Source of the DNA: Ziziphus jujuba
Taxonomy: Eukaryota; Streptophyta; Magnoliopsida; Rosales; Rhamnaceae
NCBI RefSeq assembly: GCF_031755915.1
Contig: NC_083380.1
Location: forward strand, 11,098,001 to 11,162,000
Direction: 5' to 3'
DNA length: 64,000 bases
Shown piece after piece: positions 42,748 through 55,333 of the stretch. Under the pieces are notes generated by a model, which worked only from the letters and a program-made list of their open reading frames with translations, made no database searches and was not told the DNA's origin. A program made the position numbers and the translations under genes. Position 1 is the first letter of the stretch; the number at the start of each line of letters is the position of its first letter.

Positions 42748-42915
42748 GTTCCACTCTAAGCTTGAAGATCTCCTTAATTATTCTTGGAAGAAATTAAAAA
42801 GAAAGAATTACACAGCTATATCTTAAAAGAGCTAGCTAGCAAACTCACAAAAAGGGTAAAGAAAGCGAAGTAGCTATTTATTCATTTTGATCAAAGAAAC
42901 CTAGATCACAAACAG
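42690..42915 (+). other. Probable 5' leader exon of the LOB gene with (TC)n tract
   Basis: A TC-rich leader (42696-42743) followed by purine-rich sequence ends in a good donor (AACAG/GTAAAC at 42915). An acceptor-like CTGCAG lies at about 44145, 60 bp before the LOB start codon. The interval in between has intron-like composition. It is proposed as a non-coding first exon; the exact transcription start is not visible. Confidence 0.4.
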
Positions 42916-44205
42916 GTAAACTTATTAGCTTTGCTTCTTGTATTATGTTCATAATGATGTTATAATTCACTGCGTTTTTATTGTTTTTGGGTTTAATTTT
43001 TTGGGTACAAGCTAAAATTTAAAGAGATATAATAGATCCTTTGGGTTTTTTGCAGGCTCTGCTAATTAACCTTGTTCATATATGTTCTTTATACCTTAAT
43101 TGGCAAAAGTTTGTAAACATATATAATTATGATTAGCAATTTTCATACTAATCAGAATCAAGTTTAACAAAATTGGAAAGGATATATATATATGTATTAT
43201 GTTTACATATATAAATTCCTCATCCAACTTAATTTATTCTTTTGGGTATGGGTGTGAGAAAAAAAAGAAAGAAAGAAAGAAAAAAGGAAAAAAAGTTAGA
43301 AGAGACAAAATTGGAAACCAAAGATTAAGGAAAACATACAGAGAAGAGCAGCATGGGTGAATAAGTGTGGTTATGGAAGATTTAAGCCTTTACTCAATTT
43401 GTTGAAAAAAAAAAAAAGGAAAAAAGAAAATAAGATAATGGAAAGGATATAAGGGAGTAAGGAAAAAAAGAAAGAAAAAAAAAATTCAGATTTAAGAGAG
43501 TTGGTTTGCTTGTATTTCATGATATAATGCGTGTATGTCTGTGCATATGCGTGCCTGCGTGCGTGCTTGTAAGTATGTGTTTGTGTGTGTGTGTGAAAGA
43601 GAGAGTCAGAGAAAGTACACCGAGAAGGTCAGACGGCAATGCGTGGTCTGCTGGGGATTGGAAACCTTTTTTCTTTTTTCTTTTTTTTCTTTTTTTAAAT
43701 TATCAGTAGTAGTTTCTTTTTTCAAAAATTTCAGGATATGATCTGCTATGATCTTCCATCGCTGATCATATATACATATATATAGTAACCCTAGGACACA
43801 TCTTCTTCACTTTAATTATTCACCCAATATATATACCCTCGAATTGAAATCGAAAAAAGAAATTGCAAAAATAAAAAAGACTTAAAAATAAAAAAAAAAA
43901 AACAAAAAATAAATAAATGACGATCAACACAAAATGAATATATATATATATATATATTTAATTTAGCTTAACTTACCAAAAAAAAAATAATAATAATAAT
44001 AATAATAAGAACACTAATAAAGCAAGAAAATCAAACAAGTTAAAAAGAGATTTGTTTTGTTTTGTTTTCGTTTTTGTTTGATGGGTTTAAAATGGCATTT
44101 TTAAATAAAATTCACAATAAATCAAATTCATCAGCTGCCTGCAGGTGTTGTGAAAAAGCAAAAACAAAAACAAAAAAAAAAAAAAGAAAAAGAAAAGAGG
44201 AAAAG

Positions 44206-44799
44206 ATGGCATCATCATCATCATCATCATCAAGCTCCTACAATTCACCCTGTGCAGCCTGCAAATTCCTGAGGAGGAAATGCATGCCAGGTTGCATCTT
44301 CGCACCATATTTCCCACCAGAAGAGCCTCAGAAATTCGCCAACGTCCACAAGATCTTCGGTGCCAGCAACGTGACCAAGCTCCTTAATGAGCTCTTGCCT
44401 CATCAGAGAGAAGATGCGGTGAATTCACTGGCTTACGAAGCGGAAGCGAGGGTTAGAGACCCGGTTTACGGTTGTGTTGGAGCCATCTCTTTCCTTCAAA
44501 GACAGGTTCAGAGGCTCCAGAAGGAACTGGATGCCGCTAATGCAGATCTCATCCGCTTCGCCTGCAATGAGATTCCCACTCCGGCCGCTTTGCCGCCTCC
44601 TCAGCCATTAATGGCTCCACGACACAGGCCATTGGAGTATGGTGGTGGTAGAAGACTTGGTAATGAAGGAGGAGGAGCAGGGTTTTATTCTAATTCTGCG
44701 AATTTTTCGCTTCCTTATCCTCTTCAATGGAGTACTGATCATAACCCTTCTGGAGATATTAATGAAGGAAGTGGAGGAGGAGGAGATGGAAATATGTGA
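44206..44799 (+). CDS. LOB: LATERAL ORGAN BOUNDARIES domain transcription factor, LOB orthologue
   Basis: Intronless coding region of 197 residues from an ATG followed by a Ser run encoded by TCA repeats. The LOB domain (residues about 14-115) is complete: the CX2CX6CX3C zinc-binding block (SPCAACKFLRRKCMPGCIFA), the FGASNVTKLL and VNSLAYEAEARVRDPVYGC glycine/alanine region, and the leucine-zipper-like AISFLQRQVQRLQKELDAA. Domain sequence and the C-terminal ending in GNM agree with Arabidopsis LOB, a nuclear repressor expressed at organ boundaries. The Pro/Gly-rich C-terminal third is variable in this family. An upstream in-frame ATG at 44062 exists, but the extension is Lys-rich low complexity from an A-run and is not LOB-like, so 44206 is chosen. 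Confidence 0.94.
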   Translation: MASSSSSSSSSYNSPCAACKFLRRKCMPGCIFAPYFPPEEPQKFANVHKIFGASNVTKLLNELLPHQREDAVNSLAYEAEARVRDPVYGCVGAISFLQRQVQRLQKELDAANADLIRFACNEIPTPAALPPPQPLMAPRHRPLEYGGGRRLGNEGGGAGFYSNSANFSLPYPLQWSTDHNPSGDINEGSGGGGDGNM

Positions 44800-46435
44800 A
44801 TTTATCATATAGCCTCTCTCAAAAACCCAAAAAAAAAAAAAAAAGGTATATATAAGTAAAACCCATCTAGGGTTTTCCTTTGGAAATGGTATATTATAAG
44901 TTGGTTAAGTTTTTTTTTTTTTTTTTTTAACTTTTTAATTTTCTTGATCTCAAAAGCCTCACCGACCCCTAAACTCTTCTAGCCAGATCATCACCTAGAG
45001 TTCCTTTTAAAAAAAAAAAAAAGTAATTTTTATTTGGTGGGTTTAGTGCTTAATTTAAATTTGTTGATTAACAATTAAGAAAAGCCTAAACCAAGAACTG
45101 AAAAGTCTATATATGTTAGAGTGGTATTAGGAAGAGGGTGATCCTAAATAAGGCTTTTGTATAGAGTTTGTAGTGAGTGTGGCTATTTATTTTGTGTCAT
45201 TAGAGTGTAACTTTCTAAGGCTTTGGCATGCGGGAGTTGACATTCTTTGTCATTGTTTATGCTTAGGAATAAATGAAAAATAAACATTTTCTGCTTAATA
45301 AAGATGATTCTTCAGCCCCAAGTCTAGGGCTTAGTCCCCTTTTAACCTATATATATGTGTATATATAATATATTTATATGCTCTATACCTTTGCTTCTGC
45401 TTTGTTCTCAAGGACCACCGTTTTTACTTTCTTATATTAATTTATGTGTTATAAACTTTTAATTAGATGAGCTAATTCACAGCCCCTGGTTTTGAAAGAA
45501 TCCAAATAAAAGACTGAAACCAACCCTCCCCTGTACACATATTTCATATATATATATATATATATATGAGTAATTGGGAAGTCAATATTGCCAAGAAATT
45601 CAAACCAGATATTGAAAAGAAAACCCTATATATAAAATACTTTAATTATTTTTTAAATTTTCTATATGACATGACGTGAGGCCAAGTTGAATCCTTTTCA
45701 TACTAAAGCAGTACTGCCATTGATATCTGTTTATTACGCATAAAATATAAAATAAGATTTAAGAAGAAAACAGAAGAGAGCAGCAGTGCATGTTTCAACT
45801 TTTTCTTCGAATTCTAGTATTCATCTTGTACTGTCATTTGTATGATTCTTATTTATATTGCTTATATATATACATATATATTATATGAAAATTCAACTCC
45901 ACCACCTCCCATCTCCATAGTGTCAAAAAAGATAAATTATATAAATGTAAAAAAAGTGAGTGAGAGATGAACAGTAGTTTGCTTTCATTGGATCCAATCC
46001 ATAAAGTAGAAGTTGTTCTCCCATGTAATGTAAGCCGTTTCAGCTTTTTTTGGCTTCCTCAATCTTTCACCACTGCCATCTTACCCCGAATACTTCTCAC
46101 TTCTCAGACATAACAGTGATACCTAAAGCAAAACTCTCTCTCTCTCTCTCTCATAATTGTGTATTTACGCTTTCTCTCTCATACTATTTCAATCCCTTTT
46201 TACCACAATTTTTTATAATTATAAATATATATATATATATATATCCAAAATGTCTAATTTCGTCCACATATGTTCATATTATTTATCAAAAAAAAAAAAC
46301 AGGTGTTTGTGTGCCCTAAAATAGCAAAGAAATAGAAAAAAAAAAAAAAGAAAAGAAAAGAAAAAAGAAAAAAAGAAAGCGAAATTAACGAAACCCAGAA
46401 AAATTAGGGTTAGGGTTTGAGAAAATAGATCCTTA
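44800..46435. other. LOB 3' flank and spacer
   Basis: Low-complexity AT sequence with several A or T runs of 12-20 bases and TA repeats. The first 600 bp probably hold the LOB 3' UTR. No further gene was recognised. Confidence 0.45.
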
Positions 46436-46752
46436 CCGAAAAACGAAAAGAAAAACTGTTTGGAAGTCAGCGGCATATTCTGCGTTTTCTCCGGAGAAAA
46501 GGGTTGCAAGAATTTCAGAGAAGTAAGCCGTCGTCATCTCTTAGAACCAGATGATGATGATGATGAGATTGATTGTATATATGTCGTCTGAGACCCAAAG
46601 GAAAAAAAAAAAAAAAAAAAAGAGGAAAGAGACTTTTTGAGTATATAATTTCCTTTGAATTAACTATTTCCTCAAATTTATTTTTATATATATATATATA
46701 ATTTTTTTTTTGTTCTGTGAATATATATATATACATATATTTATACTCGCGG
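46436..46752 (-). other. Possible promoter and first exon of an unidentified minus-strand transcript
   Basis: On the minus strand, GAGTATAAATATATG (TATA box, near 46738) is followed by a pyrimidine-rich leader, an ATG at about 46536 opening a frame that begins MTAYFSEILATLFSGENAEY, and a good donor (TTTTCG/GTAAGG at about 46437). No downstream exon could be recognised between here and the LOB gene, so this could be a small-protein gene, a non-coding RNA, or chance. Confidence 0.3.
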
Positions 46753-47643
46753 TTGTGTGGGTTGGGTAATCTTTCTGTAGCACAACAACAGGTTGATCAC
46801 TAAGAAACACTCAAAATAAACCATCTGTTTCTCTCTTCACCCTTTTTTTTTTTTTTTTTTTTTCTGTCAGTCTCTTTCTTTCTTTTCTTTCTCTTACACG
46901 CACAAAGTCAGTCACAAACATATCCCACTGTTACTCTTTAAAAATCAAGAAAAAGTTAAAACTGTCCACCCACCCCTCTCCTCTCTCTCTCTGACTCACT
47001 CACTCTCAGGAACACCAAAACATAACATGTACAGTAGTGTCTGAATCGTATCTGGATCTGAGTTTGTTCCCACAGAGAGAGAGAGAGAGAGAGAGAGAGT
47101 CACGTCTATTGTTTTCTCATGTCATCGTCTCCTCCTCTTTCTCCTCTAGACCGCCTAATTAAGATATCGCTTGCTCACATGTCTGATTTTGTTATTTTTT
47201 TAAAATTAATTCAGTGTAATTAGTTAATAAAATTTAGCTTTTTAAAAATATTTCGATTAATTATATAAACTTAAAAGAAGAAAAAAAATCAAATTAAATT
47301 AATACAGTTTCAAATTATGTCAGTCTTGAAATTTGTGGGCTTAGTCCAGAAAGTTGAAACTTTGAATTTGATGAAATTTGCCTTTCGATTTGCCAAAAAA
47401 AATGTTTGGCTTTTTTATTTTTGTTTTTGCACATACCATTTAATCATATTGCCAAACAACAGCTAAAGCTTTATCGTTTTTTATTTTATTTTCTAATATA
47501 TTCAAATGTGTTTTTGGTGAACCAATTAGTACTTTGTAATATGTAGGAGAAAAAAAAACCGACATTATATTTTACAAGTACTGTAGATATATGTTGGAAG
47601 ACTGACATTGTATACATATGCGGGTCCTGAGTCAGAGACAGAG

Positions 47644-47677
<34 letters not shown>

Positions 47678-49923
47678 ATGTATGTGTGTGTCGTGGAGTA
47701 TGGCTTTTTTTATTTCTCAAGTTAATTAATAGTTTTATTTTTATTTTTTATTTTTTTATTTTTTGGATGGGTTTGTAATTTAATTTATTTATTTGGGAGC
47801 CGGGGGGTTACTGGAATAGTTATTAGGAAATTGAGAATCCATCATGGCCATCAATCATCTTCTTCTTCTCTGCAAAGACGTGAAAAAGAAGCTAAGGAGC
47901 AGGTGAAAATGGCAGGAAGGTCTATTAGAAAGGACAAGAAAGATAACAGGGTGTGGTGGGTCCCATTTATGCTCCCCGCCAGACACCCCGACCCACCCAA
48001 GAATTTCTATTACGTTTCCTACCTCGTGTGGTTCAGAAAAATGGACTGTCAAGTTTGTTTGTTTTATGATGGACATATATATACACAATTTTTATGTAGG
48101 TTATGCATCTTTTTTTTTTTTTTTTTTTCCGTAGTTTAGTTTCATATACAATTTAATTTCTTTAATATTTTTTTATCAAATTTTAAAAAGTTATTATTTT
48201 CATCTTTATTGTATTATTTTCACATTTATAAAAATATTAGTTGTAATTTTTAAAATTTATGAAATTAAATTATAATTTGTGCATATTTTATGAATTTTAA
48301 AATGAAATATATCATTTTCAGATTATTGAATTATTATTTTTTTCTAAGTTGATGAAAGGTATATTTTCATTTCATTTTTATTTTTATATAATATTTTATT
48401 TTTTATTTTTTTTGGGCTTATGGAATGTAAATTTTCATTTCATTTGTGTTTTTCTCTAACATCATATACATTTAGAAAGATTTTTAGCTTTTTTTTTTTT
48501 TTCCTTTTATTACTTTTTGTTAACCTATCTTTCTATGTTAGGGCAAAATTATACACTCAAAACTAGTTTAAGATAATTATTAAGGATCAATGTGTACATT
48601 AATTAGTCTAAGCTTCTCTTAAAATTATTAGGCTCTAACTATTAGTACGACTTCTAAAATGCTGCTTCTATTTTTTAGGCTCCCAATTAGATTGGGATGA
48701 AGTTTTGACAATTTTTCAAAGAGTTTTTTAGCCCCTATTTGAGTACTTTGTTTAGGCTTTTTCAAAATTTTAACTTTTTCAAAAGAGTTATATGAAAAAC
48801 TACATTTCATTGATTTTAGTTAAAAACTATTTTGGGAAGCTAAATCTCTTCGAGAAAACTATTCAAGCATTATAAAAAAATAGTTTGTAAACTTTAAAAG
48901 TTAGAAAAATCAATTTAGAAGCTACGTCAAATAAAGTTTTGGCTTCTAAAATAGCTTAAAATCAAAGTTGATGAAATGGAGCATTTTAAGAAACTCTTAT
49001 AAGCATAAGTTGTTAAAAATAAAAAACAAACAATCAAAAGGCATCCTAAATAGGCCAAATAAAGCTTTTGCAGTTACATTTTTAATCATATTATTGACTA
49101 AATATAAAAAGAGAAGAGCTCACTTTAATTAAATTCCCATGCTTTCAGTTGCGTTCTTTTTCAAAAGAAAATATAAATAAAAGGTTAGAAAAGTTTGCAG
49201 ATTAATAAATAGAAGCACCTTAATTAGTATTTTTACTTGAATTAAATAAACACAATTTATTATAGGTAAAGATATAGGTTTATAACTTTACTCTAGAATA
49301 AAATCTCTATAGTTATATATTTAATGCTGCAAAGTAAGCAAACAAGCATTAATTGTTCATCTTTTAATGAATAATTGATGTATAAATATACAATTTCTTA
49401 TTACATGACTGACATGAAAGCATCGATCATCAATAAGTTTAATTCCTTGTACTGTTCATCATAATGTGTATCCGATGCCTTTTTGAAATGAAGAATCCGG
49501 ATATCGTTGTCCAGATTTCTAAGGATTTCAAAAGCACATGAATTATCTCGCTTTTGCCTCCTTTTTTTCTTCTTCTTCTTTTTTTTTTTTTTTTTTTTTT
49601 GGCGGTTTAAATGTGAATAAAAATTACGACGTAGCATCAGTCAGCATCTAATCGTCAACAATATTGATAAATATCACAAAGGTTGGGGTCTAGCGATTGT
49701 TATACAGTAAGAATATATATATACACATAAATATATATATATATATATATATATTATATTGAATCAACCTGGTCTCTCGATGGATTTGATTGGATAGTTT
49801 TAATATTAAATATTTAAAATTTAATTAATAATTAAATATAAATTTAACAATATATTAAAATTTTATTTTGAGTAAAAAAAAAATTGTAGGGACACAAATA
49901 ATTGCATAATATTTGTAAATCTA

Positions 49924-49964
<41 letters not shown>

Positions 49965-50717
49965 GGTGATATATACAAGTATTTTTTTTTAAAAGAAATA
50001 AATACAACTATTAAAAATTTAGAATCCAATTTCCAGATTAAACTTTTTCTCAGTTCCCACAATAATAATAATAATAATAATAATAATTACCTTTTAGTTT
50101 ATGAATTCTCCACCAAATCAATATTAATAACAGAAACAATGCATGTTTAATAGCACATAGATTAACTGTTTCTCTGAGAAATTGACCCAATCACTAACAT
50201 AGACTTCATTGTTTCATAATAATAGTGCAATAATCGTAACAAGGAAGCAGAGAATATAGTAGTACTGAACTGGTTTGTCAGACAAATTTAATAACATTTT
50301 TAAAAGAAAAAGAACAAAAGTGTCGAATCCCCAATTTAAGAAACCGCACAAATTAAATGTATGCTATGTTATATATCCATCTTTAACAATGATATGAAGC
50401 AAAAAAATAAAGCACCGGCCGGGGATGCATCCATCATCATGAGCCAAATCTAGCTCTAGATATAATTTTAAACATACAAATTAAAAAAGCTTATGTGGAG
50501 AAGGATTTAGGAAATACATGTATTTTTGTAGTTGCTTGCATGCACATTTTTATATATTAGAAAATTTTCACCCGAATCAAAGTTTAAAAATTCAAGTTTT
50601 ATTTTTTATCATTATAATATTTTTTAATTTAGAACAGAAGAAAATATAATATTTAAAATTTATATTTTAATAAATATAAACGTAAAAGACATATCAATTA
50701 ATTCAACTTCATTCAAC

Positions 50718-50755
<38 letters not shown>

Positions 50756-52437
50756 CTTACTGAACTTTATATGCATAGATAGATCATATTTTTAGAACAG
50801 GGCAGGGCGGCACCTACCGGAAGGGGGCTTTCAATTATGCCCACATCACATGGAAGAGTTGCAAAAAGGTTTATGTGGCTAATAAGCACTTAGACATAGA
50901 TATATTTTCCTTTTGATTGCTTTCTGTGATGCCCCTCTTTATTTTATATTGAAAAGTGGTTCTTTTCTCAGATTACCAATGATGATTAGCCATGATGATA
51001 GTCATCAATGCGTTTATAAACAAACGCACACACAAGATTATGGGTTAGGGAATGTGAACTTTCTTGGATACATATTCTGCCTTTGAGCAATCATTTTTCG
51101 AGTCAAATCCATTTCATATATATATATATATATATATACACACCAAGATATTGCACTATATATATATATACGCCAAGAATCTTAATATGAAGAATATAAG
51201 TATATTTCCTTGTTAATTCCAAAGTGCAAATATATTCCAACTAGTGCTGGCGCATCTAAATTAAAATTTGTATAGTTTGAAAAGAAAGCAAGAGAATACT
51301 AGCTCTTTATATAACAATTAGCAGAAAGTTTGTATTTAAAAAGCTTGGTCCATTTTTTGACTCAAGAGAATGAAGATAAAGAGCACTGCAAATGGTATAG
51401 AAACATGTTGCATTTTAATTATGGACCCAAAGTATATATTCTTATATAGGAAATCTCTGTTTATGCTTTCTAATTTTTTTACTGAGGGATTCATTCTAGC
51501 CATAGATAAGCTGTTATTGCTTGGACTCCTAGTGAGCTATATACCTAAGAAGAGAAGCTAATAGCATATTAGTACCCACTATCACTCTGTGCTAATTAAA
51601 CTTATGTTACAAGCTTAAAAGTTTTATTCCATCTTCCAAAATGGGAAAAGGGTCTATGCTTTGCTATGTATTAGCATAATTTTATATATCTAGCTTGTCT
51701 CTAAATGGCATTAAACCTTAATTGATATATAGTTTAATAACCTTTGTTTAATTACATGTATATTAATGATGGGTTTTAATTAATTAAGCCAGTGGTTTTT
51801 ACACATACCCTTTATACGCTTTTATATTGACTTGAATTGAAAGGCCTAATGAAGGAAAAGTTGCAGAGATTACTTTCTTTTTTTTTTTCTTTTTCTTTTT
51901 TTGTGGAGGATCAAAATTATATATTATCAATATCAATCAAGCTGTTGAAGATTACTTAGATGTAAGTAATAACTCTAGTACAATAATGCTGCCTGTGCGT
52001 TTGTTTTTTTGTCACTTCAACCAACTTGATTGGATGCCATATCTAGGTTAGGATTTGAATTGGGCTGATATTATAAGCCCGATTCAGACATTGTCCATTT
52101 AGAAACAATACTTTAGCTTGGGTAGAAGGAAGAAGAGACGAATGGCAAGTACCATGAGCAAAGTATGTTTGCTTGGGGTTTAATGAGGATATCTATGTCA
52201 AGCATAATTTGAATTCACAACTTCACCATCTCACTCTTGTTTGCATTTCGTACTACTTTACAGAAAAGCAAATAGACCTTATGTGAGTTTCATGCAATCT
52301 CTCCATAACAGAGTCCGATGGTAAAATCCATCCATTTCTCATATATATAAACCTTTTTGATGGTATAATTTTAACTTAAATTGTTGTCTAAAAAAACAGT
52401 ATTTCCAGAACTAACTTGATTTTCTTATCCAACGTCA

Positions 52438-52470
<33 letters not shown>

Positions 52471-53125
52471 ACAAGATAATAAAGTATAAACATTACAACT
52501 AGATGTCCGTCTCTCATTTTTTTCCCCTCTTATTTTTAGTAAATAGTGAATATATTGCACATTCTTACTTCAAATTTATATACTAGATACATAAACAATT
52601 TTTCATCCAATAATAATTAATACACCTATGTGTATTTCGTAATTTTATTAAATTTAAATCTTCATATTTTAAGAAAATAAACATTTATCCCCTTATATAT
52701 TAACAGATAGTGTGGAGAAAAAGTCTATATTATTATGATGTGTATATATATATATATATATAATTAAAAAAATAACAAGAAAAAAAATAGCTGGTTAATA
52801 TTTTATGAATCAGAAATAGTGATTGAACCTGTAGTACTGTTGAATACAATGTAGTTTTGGTAATTGGTAGTATAGATACAGAAAACTACTGTTGTTGCAC
52901 CTTAGAAAAGCTTCGATCGGTTAAATATCAATTTTTTTAATCATTAAATTTTTCTTCAAAATTTTATGGATATATGAACACGAAAGAGCACGAACAGAAC
53001 AAAAATTAAAAAATAAAAATAAAAAAAAAGGTCCAAATTTGCAGACTGTCTCTCAGTACTCAGTTCTTTTTTTCTTTTTTTTAAGAAAAAATAAAAAATA
53101 AAAAGACATAAAACGACAAGTTTCC
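46753..53125. other. Gene-poor intergenic region
   Basis: Microsatellite-rich: GA near 47076-47098, TA then TG near 47644-47690, TA at 49927-49959, AAT at 50062-50088 and further TA runs at 50720-50755, 51119-51140 and 52439-52460. A 102-codon frame at 47831-48139 ends in a poly-F tract and has no known domain. About 48730-49057 may be a MITE (GCCCCTATTTGAG at the left and CTCCTAAATAGGC-like sequence at the right). No gene can be supported. Confidence 0.4.
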
Positions 53126-53131
53126 CATGCA
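53126..53131 (+). promoter_or_regulatory. RY seed motif CATGCA upstream of the oleosin
   Basis: CATGCA lies 186 bp upstream of the oleosin ATG. The RY element is bound by B3 factors (FUS3, ABI3, LEC2) and is common in seed storage and oleosin promoters; its use here is inference. Confidence 0.4.
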
Positions 53132-53234
53132 AGCCTTCGATTCACATCTCTGAAACAAGTGTCACCACTCTCCGCCACCTGTCCACTCCACCTCCTCCTT
53201 TAAGCCCTTCTCTTCTTGCCTCTCCACCTCTTCA

Positions 53235-53268
<34 letters not shown>

Positions 53269-53311
53269 GGTGTCTCTGTCTTTTTCTCTCTGCAAAACCA
53301 TCAAAACGGCC

Positions 53312-53836
53312 ATGGCGGACCAGCGAACCCAGCAGCAGAACCAGCAATACCAGCAACAACAACAAGAACACCGTTCCGATGAAGGTCCTTCAGCTTCGCA
53401 AATCGTGGCGGTTCTTACACTCCTCCCAGTCGGAGCCACACTCGTCTTCCTCGCCGGACTCACACTCACTGGAACCGTGCTCGGGCTGGCTGTTTCGACA
53501 CCACTGTTCGTTGTTTTTAGTCCTGTGTTGGTCCCTGCGGCTCTGGTAATTGGATTGGCGGTTACGGGGTTTTTGACTTCCGGAGCTTTCGGAATCACGG
53601 CGGTCTCGGCTCTTACATGGTTGGCGAATCATTTGAGGGAAAGAGTCCGTGGGGGTGATGGTGCTGGGCTTACGGCGCAAGCCAAGAGAAGAATGCAGGA
53701 AACGGCGGGTTATTTGGGCCAGAAAACCAAGGAAGCCGGCCAGACTATTCAGACTACGGCCCAGCAACAGGAGGCTTCTGGAAGAAGCCAGGAAACTGGA
53801 AGACCGCAAGAAGGAACCAAAACACGAACGGGATGA
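53312..53836 (+). CDS. Oleosin (oil-body structural protein), 174 aa
   Basis: Intronless. Residues 1-30 are hydrophilic and Gln-rich. A hydrophobic hairpin of about 70 residues follows, with the diagnostic proline knot PLFVVFSPVLVP (P-X5-SP-X3-P) in the middle, and the C-terminus is an amphipathic, Gln/Thr/Lys/Arg-rich tail (GYLGQKTKEAGQTIQTTA). Oleosins coat triacylglycerol droplets in seeds and pollen and keep them from fusing. The long C-terminal tail suggests the high-molecular-weight seed class. A TC-rich leader (53238-53290) and an upstream RY motif fit seed expression. The reading frame is open upstream of 53312, but that part is translated TC repeat. Confidence 0.95.
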   Translation: MADQRTQQQNQQYQQQQQEHRSDEGPSASQIVAVLTLLPVGATLVFLAGLTLTGTVLGLAVSTPLFVVFSPVLVPAALVIGLAVTGFLTSGAFGITAVSALTWLANHLRERVRGGDGAGLTAQAKRRMQETAGYLGQKTKEAGQTIQTTAQQQEASGRSQETGRPQEGTKTRTG

Positions 53837-53913
53837 AAAGATCTTGCTTTGGGTTTTCTTGGGCCTTGATAAAGCCCACTTGTTGACCATGTAGTTTTTT
53901 ATTTCTTTTTCTG

Positions 53914-53944
<31 letters not shown>

Positions 53945-55333
53945 TGTTTTTTTGTTTTTTTTTTGTATTTTCTTTTTTTGGTAATTTTCTTTTTGTGTTT
54001 AATGAGAATAAATGAGCCAGTGCATTGTAGACAATTCTCAATCTCCAGGATGTCTGTTTAATTGCTTTTATAATGAGTCTTTTTCTCTCTGTTAATAAAA
54101 TTAGTAATATTTCTTTTCTTTTTTTTTGTTTTTAATCCAAGATTAAATCTATTGGATATTCGATGCATGGAATTTGATACTATCAAGAAAATGTATAAGT
54201 GCCGTTTTTACATGGACCAAAAAGATAGAAAAGAAAATTTGTGATCTTGTGGGTGGCTCTAGGGAGTGGAACAACATTGAAAACATTGTTAATTAGGCAT
54301 GAGTGATCAATGAAAATGAAAATGAAGCAGAAAAAGCATATTTAATTATGAATAAAGGTCAATCAATGGAAACCAAATGGCTAAAATACAACAAATTGGC
54401 CAATTAATTTCGGTACAAAAAGATGACCCCAGTTGGTAATGATGTGGATCCTTATGCATTCTAGACAACTTTTCTTGGGTCCCCCTTGGAAAATATTTTG
54501 TGGACCCGGGAACCTACACGTCAGCATTTCAACTCTCCCAACTCTTTTCGTCTTCTGTAGCTTTTTTTTCTTTTTCTATTTTTATTTTTTTAATTTTTAA
54601 ACTATGACTATCTCCATGCAGCTCTTCTTAATTTACTTATTCCCAAATCCCAATCCAACATTCAAAGCAAAGCTCTCTCTCTGACTTTCAAACTCTAGTT
54701 TTTGCTTAGTAGCACCACCATCATCATCATCAGCTGAACTGGAAATACAGAAACACTACATATATTCCAACAAAACATATAAGTAATATGGATATGAAAA
54801 TCATGAATCAAATGGTCCTCCAATAAGAAGATTCCCTCAAAACCCAGACAATGCCATGCAGACGCAGGAAACAAGACAAACAAACATACAAAAAATATAT
54901 TATATGAATAAATAAATGTTTTGCAAAAATGACATCCCCATTTGCAAATTAGTGACATTTTTTATTTTTTATTTTTATGTTTTTATAACTATTTATTGCA
55001 TTGCAGCAAATGAAAATGACTTTAGCTGCAACCGTGTCCGTATATATCTTAAACATCTGAAATTTTAAATATGTTGGTCATATTTAATAGGAGGAAAACT
55101 TGCTTCAGTTTCAGTGTACATTAAGAAATATCCTACGAACCAATAAAAATCTTGAAGAAAAGTTACAGATTTATAACAAAATAACATGTTCAATCAGAAC
55201 TAATATTTATAAACTCCAACAAGTTTCCAAATGTCAACCTGTAAGGACAACATAACAAACATGTAGTACCAAAACCAGAAGCCATTCTTATTTCAATCTT
55301 ATTTCTCATTCTGCTTCATCCAATCCACAGAAA
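53837..55333. other. Oleosin 3' flank and upstream region of the LysM kinase
   Basis: Starts with the oleosin 3' UTR, including (TTTTG)n near 53918-53940. The rest is AT-rich without a recognisable gene; a minus-strand 87-codon frame at 54695-54958 shows no family feature. Confidence 0.5.

Noticed and set aside
44062..44205. N-terminal extension of the LOB protein from an upstream in-frame ATG
   Set aside because: It translates an A-rich leader into a Lys run and crosses a likely intron acceptor; LOB proteins start with MASSS.
47831..48139. 102-codon frame starting MRIHHGHQ
   Set aside because: It ends in a poly-F tract from a T run and shows no recognisable domain; a true small gene cannot be excluded, but there is no support.
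53162..53598. Long minus-strand frames over the oleosin
   Set aside because: Shadows of the TC leader and of the oleosin coding sequence, which has the diagnostic proline knot on the plus strand.
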